In this document: piece by piece, positions 11,621-23,883 of the stretch
Layout: each line of letters begins with the position of its first letter
How positions within the stretch are numbered: position 1 is the stretch's first letter
DNA from: Litoditis marina
Lineage: Eukaryota > Nematoda > Chromadorea > Rhabditida > Rhabditidae
Assembly (NCBI GenBank): GCA_964036275.1
Contig: OZ038436.1
Coordinates: 2,504,214 to 2,568,213 of the forward strand
Length of the DNA stretch: 64,000 nucleotides
Reading direction: 5' to 3'
The notes under the pieces: generated by a model
The model's database searches: none
Told to the model about the DNA's origin: nothing
Seen by the model: the letters and a program-made list of their open reading frames with translations, nothing else
Made by a program: the position numbers and the translations under genes

Positions 11621-11804
11621 ACTGGATGTTGGATAATTTAGGGGTGCATATTCAAATTTGCCCATAAAACTCACTCTATATTTTCAAACTGTTTATAATG
11701 TTAAACAGGTATTTACTTCAATATCGTTCCATATTAACTTTGCTTGGGAATATAGAGAAAGAGGTTAATTAGTGAAAAACTAATGTAAAGAAAGTAGGGG
11801 AAAA

Positions 11805-11970
11805 TTGAAGTATCGCCCCCCCACTTTCGTTGGGTCCTCCCCCCCCCCCCCGTAGCACTTCAACCCCCCAACCAAAACCTGAAACCTGAAAATCTAGGAG
11901 AGGGGGGGGGGATCAAATATCAACTTCGACATTTACTATTTCAACAATTTCAATTTCAGAAAGGTGGGGG
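11805..11970. repeat. C-run/G-run segment
   Basis: Poly-C tracts at 11814-11850, CCCCCC near 11870 and a G run near 11903-11911, arranged as a loose inverted repeat with CAATTTTC/GAAAATTG-type flanks. Resembles the 10-kb region in composition. Confidence 0.5.
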
Positions 11971-12752
11971 TAAAAAGTTAATGTTCCCGAAAGTAGATTT
12001 GCTTTCGAGATGAAGCTGGATAAAAAACAGAAAAGGAGTTCAATAAGTCGAGAAGGAAATAAAAATACCAATCTCGCAACTGCATGGATTCATAACGTTC
12101 CTGAGTAAGCGCATTAACATCAAACCTATGAGACACGTTCAAATTATATAGTATCTATCTTCCATTAAACATGAACGTCTAGTGTACAAGTAGGTTGGCT
12201 TGTTTGGCATCATTAAGAACTGGTAAATGTTGCGACGTATTTAAAGAAAAAAAACACGAAAATTGCGAGATTAGATTTTTCATAGCCCTCTCGAGTTATT
12301 TAACTCCGTATCTATTTTTCATCCAGCTTCATCTCAAGAGCTAATTTAGTCTCTGTTTACATTGGTTTTTCATACTAATGGTTGAATGTTTCATAGAACA
12401 AGTGAGGTGATGAACCAACTTAATTTGTCGTCCTACGCTTTGAGTCGGACTCCTTATTAAATGAAATTACTGTGTTGAACAACAGTTTAGGTGGAATCGC
12501 TCTATATAGGTAAAAACGCCATGTAGAAAACGAAAAAGTGAGATTTACGCACGTTCTGAATTGATTGATTCGAAATGGCGGCGCCTGGTTCAAGCGCGGC
12601 GAGGCCTAAAAAAGGTCCGCCGCAAGTAGTCCTTCAACACAGTTATTAAAACAATTAATAAAAACGAAAAAAAGCAAAAAAAACGAAGGCTGATAACAAG
12701 TAAGTAATTCAAGCTGTTCACAAATTTATTTGATTTTTTGTTACAATTTCAG

Positions 12753-13711
<959 letters not shown>

Positions 13712-14344
13712 AATAAATATGGAGGAGACAAATATATATTTGAATTTTTTTTTTGTATTTTGTTCCATTAATAAGTATTGACCAACGAGTCAGAAAAAGA
13801 TGAAAAGAGTCAGGAAACGAGTTCGCCCCAGTATTTGCAAAATTCCATTTTGGAAACTAAACAGTCCAAGTTCGTAGAAACTGTTCCATCCTAAGTATTG
13901 AAAACTCAAACATTGTTTTACTATATCGACAACTTTGAAGTAGGGAGAAATAAGAAATACGTTTGAAGAAAAACGGGTTGAATGAAGTGGTGTGATGAAA
14001 CTGGTTTAATGAAAAAGTTGAATGAAAAATTAACAGAAAACTGGTTACAAAAGGTTAAATAAAGAAAGGTTAAATACGAAAAAAGGTTGGATGAACGAAC
14101 GCGTTCGACAAAAAAACGCGATCAACTGAAAAACGCGTTAGATGAGAAAACGGAAAATTGGTCCGGCAACTGGGAAAACTTTCTCAACTGAGAAAATTTC
14201 CATTTGTACGATCAGTCTACTCAAGGACGGCTGAAATGAATTACCACAGGTGAATCTCATTCAGTTTCCTCTTTGTTTCGTTATATATTCTGTCTTGAAA
14301 TTATTGAACAATTGCCCTTTTCCCCTAGTACAAAATAGGCTGCG

Positions 14345-14700
14345 AAAGAGGCCACCAGAATAAGTCATTCACAATCAAGAGTCATTAGAGACATCGTGAA
14401 GGTGGTGAGGCCGAAACGATGTATTTTATTTAAAACTTAGTCAGTATTAACTTCATAGCTAGTATTTATTATTCATTTAATAATTTATGTATTAACTTTA
14501 TTCTGGTTAACTCGATTTCATTTAACCTAATTCTGTATATAAAAGTGACTAAGTACAGAAACAGTTGAGAATCAGAAATTAGGTTTCCAAAATTTTTCGT
14601 ATTTTCAGATCCTGACTAAAAATGGCTTTTACTTCCAAATGACTTCCACTTTAATGAATTTCAATTTTGAATGACTAATTCCTGGTACCTGCAATTACCT
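14345..14700. mobile_element. Inverted-repeat element, larger relative of 22660-22868
   Basis: The left end GGCCACCAGAATAAGTCATT and right end TTTTGAATGACTAATTCCTG match the ends of the 22.7-kb element. The interior holds about 300 bp of AT-rich sequence. A left-end fragment is also at 7510-7552. Confidence 0.55.
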
Positions 14701-14749
14701 GTTGTACATTGGTTTTGCACCCGCGAGAGTGATTCTTTGTTTGAGGCGG

Positions 14750-14917
14750 TTTACACATGCAACCGGGTTGCATGCAACCAAAATGCATGTGTACAAAACT
14801 ATTGGTCGATTTCAGATGCAACCTGGTTGCTTTTCAAATGCAACCAAATTTACCTTTTTGGTTATGTTAAGTGATTTTGGTTGCATTTGAGAGGCAACCC
14901 GGTTGCATGTGTAATTG
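14750..14917. repeat. GGTTGCAT palindromic MITE
   Basis: Inverted ends ACACATGCAACCGGGTTGCA and GGCAACCCGGTTGCATGTGT, with further GGTTGCA/TGCAACC copies inside. Confidence 0.7.
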
Positions 14918-15104
14918 GCCTTTTTTGACAAGGTTGAGTGGGGAGATAATGGGTCATGTCTAACAGCTCCAGGATTTTTCAGTATGGTTTTAAGTAGAAA
15001 CCAAAATGTGTTAATCATATGAGAATTGCGAAACACGAAATGTTTCCTTTTTGTTCCTTTCTACATATTGCATTCATTTCAGTCTTATAAACAAAAAAAA
15101 CTAT

Positions 15105-15245
15105 TGTGGGTGCCGAATTTATACCGGAATCGAACCTACGAGCAAAAGATTCGTAGCTGACCGCTAAACCCTACTATACGTACACAGCTGAAAGTGAGAT
15201 ATACAGTACCCTCCCTTCATCCCGTTGGCGACGACTATATGTGAA
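15105..15245. repeat. tRNA-like inverted-repeat family, copy 1
   Basis: Contains ATCGAACCTACGAGCAAAAG and AGATATACAGTACCCTCCC. Other copies: 22065-22225, 32860-32985, 43750-43945, 49560-49760 and 56835-57025. On one strand each reads AGCGGTTAG...GGTTCGATTCCG, resembling the A and B boxes of a tRNA. Confidence 0.6.
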
Positions 15246-15829
15246 GTTCTGTGATCAGAATGAGTTTCTGTGAAACAGCCACTTGTGTACTCTTCAATTT
15301 TTTTTTACAGGTACATTGTCATGTTCACGTTTGCCATTTATTTCCGCATACAATAAATGATGGCATAGAGGTAATCGATGAAAAATAAGTAGATGAAGCA
15401 CTCTAAAAATGTCCGATCGAACAGTATCAGAATCAATTTCTTTTTTATTTGGAAATATAGAAAACAAGATCAATTTGTAACAAAAACGAGTTTGAAAGAT
15501 GAGTAGATTAGTTTTCGAGACTAAACCAGGAAAGGAGATTTCAGAAAATGTGTTTTTTCTTTCTTCAACTTTTGAAGAAAAACAAGAAGGAACATCGAAA
15601 GCAAAATGAGGAACGATCACGAACAAATTAGAATATACAGAAACACAACAATAAGTGTTCTCAAACGTTCTATTACGTTGCTTGCATTAGGTTATGTTAT
15701 TTTTTTGTTAACACACAATTTGTATTTTTTTGTATCAATGTTTTATCATAACTTCAGTTGCCGTGAGGAGTGGGGGGAACAATGCGAGTCTTTTTCGTAT
15801 CACGTGGTAACGTTGAAGAAAAAGCGTTG

Positions 15830-16072
15830 ACTGAATTAGAATACAGAGACTACTGCCGGTAAGTACTCAGAAAATTCACTGGCCCAGAAGGTTCCTTTAA
15901 CTCTATTAGAACCGAAATTACCCTATTGGGGCCTAATAGTCCTTTGACGGAGACAAGAACGTCAACTAAATTAGAATATACAGACTACTGGCGACAAGTA
16001 CATATAAAAAAAAGGTTCCTTTCACCCTATTAGAACCGAAATCACCCTGTGAGGACCTAATAGTTACTTGAC
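15830..16072. repeat. Imperfect tandem duplication of ~110 bp next to Cys-rich copy 3
   Basis: The block at 15830-15938 (AATTAGAATACAGAGACTAC, GGTTCCTTTAACTCTATTAG, GGGGCCTAATAGTCC) is repeated at 15966-16072 with substitutions, so the end of the remnant exon is present twice. Confidence 0.65.
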
Positions 16073-16079
16073 ATTTCAT

Positions 16080-17690
16080 ATGAGTAGTAAGCTCTGCAGA
16101 TGGTGTGGCAAACCAGCCCCCCGTATGATAAACTCGCTTTGCTCTCTTTTGAATCTTATCAACATCTCATTATCTCTTTATCTTCTGATATTGAAAGCCA
16201 GTGATCAATAGAATCTCAGAGAATTTCGTGAGATGTTGCTCACGATGTATCTCATGATGTTTTTAGGATTGCTGCCGTGCCAAGTGTTTCTTATCGAACG
16301 AACCTAAATTTAAATGTTGCAAAATGGCGAACTTTTTTGTGAAAAATCATATTACTTTGTGAAAAACTAATGATGAGGAGAAAATTGAAGCATGATTTAC
16401 TACCGCAGAGCAAACTCTGAGAGGAAGAGAATGAAACTTCAGTTCACTCTCGTGATTTTCAATTTGATGATCATGAGAGGCTTTAAGTATTTTCTACCTT
16501 TTCGAATGGTGCACTTTTTTCTGAGCACTCCAAGACGAAGCAAATTGTTTTTGCAAACTGAAAGTCTGCGTTCGCTATGAAAAAGATTCTTTTATCGAAG
16601 CAATAACCGAGAATTACCTGCCCGGCGTGCAAAAGGCCTTGAAAGAAAATGGCTGAAAGTAGGTTGTTGTTGACAAAAAAATGAATTATAGTCCGTGTGG
16701 AAGGACCGTACTTCTACAATTTAAAATAGGCATGTTCTTTCCTGAACAAAGATAAATTCCCTCAACAGACCAGAGCTTGAACTATGACAGATCTCATGGG
16801 ACTTAGCCGTAGAAAATCTGGTACCAAGCCTTGCGGTAACGAACCCCCTAAGTCCCATATTTCAAAAACGAAACTTCTTCGTATTTCAACAAAAAATAAA
16901 AAAATATATGTATTTAGATCAACTTTTCTAGCCAGTTTTCATTTTTTCTCTCAAAATTCAGTTTTATCAACTCGAAACCCCAGTTTTTTCGCAATGAAGA
17001 CTCAAAAACTGGCGCGTAGCATTGATTTTTCGAGCCAGGCCTAAGAAAATAAGCCACGCCCCCTTATGTACCCCTCTAACTACCCCGGGTTCTGTCTGAG
17101 AATGAAAAACAGCTTGAGTACGAACACAAAATAGAGCCAACTAGATTTGGGTTATTGTAACGCAGCATTTCTAATTCATCCAGTGCTTTGTTGTGTTAAA
17201 TTAGATTATTTGCATAGCTCTAACTTGGCTAATTTTTGCGATGTTTCAAATAGGTTAGTAGGTTTTTCGCGCCATATTTGACTTTTCGTATCAAATTATT
17301 TTGTGTACGTAGCTTGACTCGGTTGTATCACGTACGAGGCACATTTGTTGGAGCAAGACACGAAACGAAAACGAAATAGGTTTCCGTGGTTCACTGATGT
17401 CTTGAGGTGGATCCCAGAGTAACCGTCTCTTCAATGTTTGTCTTTGAAGAAGGACGATAATGTGGACCAATCTCGTGTGAACGGTCCTTTAAACTACAAT
17501 TGAAAAATGTATTGCAGTTTGAAGGACTGAACCGATGCGATTGGACCACGTAATCGTCCTACTTTAAACGCTCATCCTGTAGTGAGTAACCGTAGTAGTT
17601 GATCAGAGAAAAAAATCACGAAAAAGTTAAGAAAGTGGACGAATACCAGCATAGTGGGCTCAGAGACTACTAGATCATACCAATCATTTC
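16080..17690. other. No gene recognised
   Basis: Apart from one copy of the AAAGTAGGACGAT repeat family near 17.5 kb, nothing readable. Confidence 0.5.
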
Positions 17691-18084
17691 AGAATTCAGG
17701 AGTGTACAAAACTGGAACAATACATTGTCGCGCGTGTTGTGTTCTGCTGCAGTTAATTATCCACTGGGCCTTGTCCTATCAATTGTCATCATGATCTTCC
17801 ATTAGAATTAATATGGAAACTGCGCTTTATGTCATTTATGTTAGAACATAGTGTTTTTTTTTCTGGAATATATGAATTTGTTTTCATAACTATTTCATAT
17901 ACAAGTGTCTGACGAAAAGGCGGGAAACATTTTACTTTTACTCTAAACTCTATTGATACAACATATATCATCACTATCAACAAATACTATTTAATGGGGC
18001 GTCTACCAACAACGAAATATCGAGTGAACAATTCAGAATAAAAACATATCATTTCTGTATTTTTCAGGTGTTACAGTTTTGTAT

Positions 18085-18090
18085 TTTATT
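18085..18090 (-). terminator. AATAAA polyadenylation signal for gene A
   Basis: A canonical AATAAA hexamer on the minus strand lies about 75 bases past the gene A stop codon. It sits between gene A and the convergent copy 3 of the small Cys-rich family, leaving about 360 bp between the two stop codons. Confidence 0.7.
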
Positions 18091-18163
18091 TTTGAGGTAT
18101 TTTTCAAATTTGATATTCTTAACCATAAATTTCGGCCTCATATATTATTCCGTATCATTGGAA

Positions 18164-19658
18164 TCACTTCGAAAAAGCCATGGTCCCTATATGAAAAACT
18201 AAGAAAACTACTTCAATAAACCAAATGATTCCGACGCCCATCAGAACTCCCAGTAGACCACCCAGGTTGGAAATGAACCGGTTCAACTGAAATGATATTT
18301 ATAAATTCGGTGAAACATGTGTTCGATTCAATTCATTATTGATCCAATTAGTCCTATCACACGGCTCATTTCAATTTTACTGGATGTGGATGTATTATTT
18401 TTACCAAACGTGAGTCCCATTCAAGTCATTACTGATTACAAATGTTCTATTACACTGCTCACTGCAATTTTAGTGTGGGAAGATTGCTTATTTTGACCAT
18501 TCACTCAAATGAACCATTGTAAATGAAACGGTTCTGCTGAAATGACTTTTGTACATCCAGTGAAACGTTAGTTTCATTCAATTGTATGGTTATTGCTATT
18601 GTATTGCTACTGTACGCACTTCAAGTTGTTAACACCTGAAATATCAGTACGACGGCAGGTTTGAAAGACGACTGAACTCTATTATTCAAAATCGGGCCAA
18701 TGTTTCACATATATTACTTAGCTCTTCTTCATACCGATATTAATGATAAGTTGAGACAAGAAGCAATTGAAAGCGGTACTTCGCTGAAATACTAGTCACA
18801 AATTTCGCAATCGGTAAACTATGGAAGAACTAATATCTGAACATTGAAGAATGAAAATATTTAAAAATTGAAGAAAATTCTTTGTTAACGCACATCCATA
18901 GCGGGTTCCTCTGCGTATGTTTTGTAGTTTAGTACGGGAAGTACAACTGTGATGAGTACTGTATCCGTGTTGTTTATCAAACAAATCGGGTTCCAATTGT
19001 CCGCGTCGCTACACTCGGGCGGCTGGAAAATCGATAATAGGTCAAATGACACTTCGAACTGTGATCAATCGTGAATTTAGGAACAGAAACCGTGGTCAAT
19101 ATCTCTCATGTTCCCAAAACGACACACCTTATGGAGACTTTGACAAGAAAAACAAGAGCTTGTATGATTATGTTTTTGCCCACTTGTTGTGAAAGGCTAC
19201 AAACCATACACAATATACGACTTTGAAGATTATTCGAGAAATGAAAAAAGTACATTGATAAGCCGTGTGAAGTAAGCATTTCAATGTCATTGCACGTTTC
19301 TGAGTTCTGCTGTGTTTAACATGTTTCACGTGATTGTGCAGTTGGCCAACAGTATAGTGTAGAACTGACTCTGCCAACTTTCTGCGTTTGAGCGGCCACA
19401 ATATCGAGAGAGTGTGTAGGTATAAGAGGCGGCAGACAGGCTCAGACGGTCTGCGTCTCTCTGACCTGCACACTCTATCGTCGAGGAAGTTACAAGAGTG
19501 GCGGAGTTATTGGCGGGAAATCGTCTATACCTTGCTCAAATAGCTGGATCGACTCCAGGTGACGGAGTATTGTTGATTTTCACATGGAAGTGGACATACA
19601 CACTCTTCCCATTGTGATGGGTCTCCCTCTCGATCCGTCGCCTCTTCTACACACGTCA
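18164..19658 (-). CDS. egas: Gene A exons 19-21: cysteine-rich base of ASC domain, pre-TM2 segment, TM2 and C-terminus
   Basis: Exon 19 encodes CVCPLPCENQQYSVTWS, the typical DEG/ENaC CxCPxPC element. Exon 20 encodes a segment with NPICLINNTDTVLITVVLP and YAEEPAMD, the usual lead-in to TM2. Exon 21 encodes the TM2 helix with GGLLGVLMGVGIIWFIE. The family's GxS selectivity-filter triplet reads GVG here. Only about 15 residues follow the helix before the TGA at 18164-18166, so there is almost no cytoplasmic tail. Confidence 0.9.
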
Positions 19659-22600
19659 CTGCAATCAAATGTTTCACAAATTACTGAGGTGCGTATTCAA
19701 AAAATATAGTATGAGCAAGTGAGTTAACGGGAGAAGGGTCTTTGAAAATGTAACTGTACTCGGATGTTTCACAGTTTTTGGAGTATGTAGGTAGATCCTA
19801 TTGTGGGTAGGATTATCACATATGCTCTTTGAAATAGTGGAAAATTGAAAAGTCAGCCAATCAATTAGTTTAGTTTATATAGTTTGTTTCACCCACTTAT
19901 AACCCTCTACAGTAATCTGCTCAAACTTCCTGGTAAAAGTTTGGTATGTTGATGTTTATAGATTTTCTCCAATTTTCGGGAGTGCCTTCTACATGTTTAC
20001 TACTACAAACTCTCAAAGTTTCAAACCAAGATAGTGAACTAGACATTAGAAAACGCCTCTCAAATACTTGACGGATTGCTGTAGAAGGACATCGATTGGT
20101 GGAACAGAGTATATAAACGATGTAGACGAAAAATGTTTGTTTTCCTCAACGTAAGACAACCGTAGGTGAGTTTTCATTTGATAACTTCAGAATTTACTTG
20201 AATGTCTCCATTGAAACTTACTATCGGTGACTTGACATGAAGAGTACTCCTTGGGAAAAGGGTATCTAGGGTCCATACATCCACAGGCTTCTTGGATCAT
20301 ATCCTGGTAACACGATCGGAGACAACCCTGTAACACACACGAGATTAGTATCTATCAATAACGGCTACCAATTATCTTTCTTCTCCAAGCCCCCTTATAT
20401 GCAATACGCGAATCATTTGAATGCGCAAATGCATCACCCTAGAACAAAGCAACTCTAAAACACGGATGAGAAAGTGAGCTTGAAAAACCAATAAATGTAT
20501 TGAATTAAAATGCAGATCCGGAAGCAAGTAGTCGTATTGATTGTTCGCCCCAAAACTCTATTTTGCGACCGAACAAATTCAGAGATTCGAACAAATTACA
20601 AATTCTTACATTTACAAACGCGTGATCAATATTCCATTTTCGCTCCCTGGTTTATAGAACACACGAAACATTTCAGAGCAGTAGTAATATTAGCGAGGAA
20701 TGTGTGAAGGAAAGGGGAAAAATTCAAAAAGGAACATTCGTATTTATCTGTTCCCATCTTCAATCCCAAACTTATTTCATCAAGATTTTGAGGGTTATCG
20801 AACCTTCATTATAGTTCGATCTCAACTTATAATTAACGAGTTTTAAGTTTTTTCAAGAGTTTTTAAAGCAACGGATCAAAATACAAGTATAGGATTGGGT
20901 TATTCTATACTATTAGTCAACTTCACAGTCACGTAAAACATGTTGAACACAGCAGAACTCAGAAACGTGAAATGAAAAGAGTGCACATTTCCTTATCAGA
21001 ATGCCAACTTCACGTGACTATTTATTTTACCTCCAGTATATAAATATAATTGACATACATCCGTAGTGTACATTCCCTCGTAATAATAGGCGGCGACTTC
21101 AGTTGGATCGATCACACAAGTTCCATACTTGCCGTCGAGACGCGTGAATCGACTCTGAAACATTGGAATGAGTTAAAACATTGTCAGGGGTTGAGTAAGT
21201 CTACCCGTGAGCATTTACACGGAAGTATCCCGCACTCAAATCCGAGTCTACGTTCATCAATCTGATATTCTATTTTTCTTCCCCTTGTTCTCCCTTTCTT
21301 TTTATTATATCTTCTCCTCTTTTTTGTCTCTCTCTCTCCTTCTCTCTCTCCCCCCCCCCCCTCTATCTCTCTCGCTCTCTCTCTTTCTCCTCTCTCCTTT
21401 TCCTTACATCCGATACGTGTAGTTCCGTCTGTCCTCCCGGTTCCGCGTTATATCGAACAGATTCCGAGAAAATGTTCTCGTCCGGATTGTGCACGAATAC
21501 CATAATTGCCGCTGTGTCAAACCATGGCTGGAACTCGTCCGTGCGAACATTCATCAGAGTTTGGAAGCCTATAAACATTCAGACAGCAAACTTAGTACTA
21601 TAACTAGTGTTATCATTATAATTATCATTGAAATCTACTTAAAAACAAAAATCATTAATGGTCCTGAAAACACTTCGATGCTATCGTACTGCGTCATGCT
21701 GTTCTGAAGTAGTATTAGGGTTATCCGAATGGTAATCAACAGTCGAGCATTTCTTTTGCTCCCGAGTTCGCGTATTAAGACAGTTCTAAAACCTACAAAA
21801 AAACACAGGTTTGGCGGAAACAAAGTGTTATCGTGAAAAGAGTTCGATTGATAGAACTCATCACCGCAAACGCATCTCAATGTTTTGCCACTAGTATATA
21901 GTTCACTCTTGTTTTGTGAGAGCGATCCACAGGCGAAACACAATTACGATGCTGTAAAGAATTTCTGCTCTCAGGTTCAATTTAGGTTTTCACATAAGTT
22001 GTTTCAAAGTTAAATATTGAAAAGGCTTTTCTAAGAGAAGATTTTCTTATATACTAGACGTGTTATAGTCGTCGCCTACAAACAGACGGGAGGTTACTGT
22101 ATATCTCACTTTTCGCCGTGTACGCACACATAGTAGGGGTTAGCGGTTAGCTACGAATCTTTTGCTCGCAGGTCCGATCCGTGTGAGAGACCGAAATTCT
22201 TAAGTTCGGCACCCACTATAGGAGCTATCACGAGCACTGTCTCTCTTTAATTAATTTGTACTTTGTAGTCCACTCAACGCATCTTTGTTACAATCGCTCA
22301 AGCTTACAATCGTGAAATCCAATGCCTAGGAATCATTGATGCCTAGGGTTGTTGATCGAGTTCAACATTTCGAGTTTGCGAGTTTTCGAGTTTTGGGAAA
22401 TTTCGAGTTTTCGAGTTTTCGAGTTAGGCGAAAAATCGAGTTTTCGAGTTATCGAGTTTTCGAGTTTTAGAAAATTTCGAGTTTTCGAGTTTTCCAGTTG
22501 TCGAGTTTTGGGAAATTTCGAGTTTTCGAGTTTTTTCGAGTCGAGTCGAGTTTTGAGTGTTTTTGGACCCGACAGATACATTTTTGGAATCCGAAATTTT

Positions 22601-23834
22601 TATTTTCGAGTTTTCGCGTTCAAAATTTCGAGTTTTCGAGTTTTCGAGTTTTGGTACCTGGCAAAAGTCATTCAAAATTAAAAGTCATTAAAGTAAAAGT
22701 CATTCAAAAGTAAATATCATTAATTCACTTTTAGTCAGGATTTGGAAAATTCGAAAATTTTCGAAAACTTTATTTCTGATTCCCAACTGTTTCTGTACTT
22801 AATGACTTTTACTTTCAAACGACTTTTACTTTAATGACTTTTAATTTTGAATGACTTATTCTGGTTGCCTCGAGTTTTCGAGTTTGGCGAAAAATCGAGT
22901 TTTCGAGTTTTCGAGTTTTGGGCATTGCCCTAGCATCCTATTATAACATAGTTATTTTATCACCATCTGTTGTACAAAATGGTCGCTAAGTGCACTGACT
23001 TCATATTTTAGTTATATTATCCGATTGGAAATGAAAGTGTGAAAACGAACCTCCCTCCTTCCCCGAGCCTCTCATTCTATACACAGTGGCCACATCGCGA
23101 TGGTTGAACGTGAAACAGTTGCCCAACACAACATCATTCCAAAGGGTCAGATCTTTTCTAAAAACAACATTTTCAAGAAAGTTTTTCTAGTCATCTCCTA
23201 TGAAACATAATTTCTTCATAGGTGCGACGTTTCTTCAAAAAATGTTCTAGTTCTTATAACTATCGATGCCCAAGTAAGTTGACATTTCAATGCACAATTG
23301 TAAAAACTTTGACTGTGGGAGTTGCGTGAAAAGGTGGATCAGATTACCACTACAAAACTGAATTTAAATTCCGGAAAGTGGTGTTTTTACGAAATATGCG
23401 GTATTTTTTGGGTCATTTTCCAGAAAAAAAGAATTTAAATGATTCTAGAATGATTGAAAGTTGTATCTCTTCTATTTAATTAAATGAAATTGCAGCCCAA
23501 ATCTGCAGTGATTCCCGCGCCACATTAGGACTATGAACATTTGTCTCAGCGCTAAGATGTTTGAACGTTTCACGACTGCTATATAGCCTACTACTAACCA
23601 TATTTGAGTTATTACTATGTTGATGTTATCTTCTGCAACTCACTCTAAATCCAGTGTTTTCTCTTCGAAAGCCGCCCATTGAAACAAATCTTCCGCAGTC
23701 CAACTCAGATTCTTTCGCTCTTCGTATGTTTTCTGTCCGATCATAAAAGGCACCATGTCCTTGATTTGAGCCGGGTTGTTCATCAAATCTTCTAGGAGCT
23801 GCAAAGGAAGTTTGAGGAAGAAAAAGAAATATGT

Positions 23835-23883
<49 letters not shown>

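Larger units (their letters stand above)
11350..12750. other. Non-coding, with upstream region of Cys-rich copy 2
   Basis: Holds the tRNA-like fragment and C/G-run segment listed above. At 12580-12640 GGCGGCGCCTGGTTCAAGCG and GGTCCGCCGCAAGT match the region just upstream of Cys-rich copy 1 (5431-5480), marking the 5' extent of the tandem duplication. A donor CAAGTAAGT at about 12700 suggests an upstream exon, but no ATG was found. Confidence 0.55.
15758..17805 (+). pseudogene. Cys-rich tandem family copy 3, remnant
   Basis: An exon-like stretch at 15758-15858 (CREEWGEQC, ending YRDYC before GTAAGT) contains a deletion and an in-frame TGA at 15828-15830. The C-terminal exon is represented at about 17690-17805 by QECTKLEQYI, a premature stop and the tail PLGLVLSIVIMIFH with TAG. 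The middle exon was not found. An open frame from the ATG at 15606 reads through the expected intron into this exon and encodes a hydrophobic segment, which could be coincidence. It converges on gene A. Confidence 0.5.
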
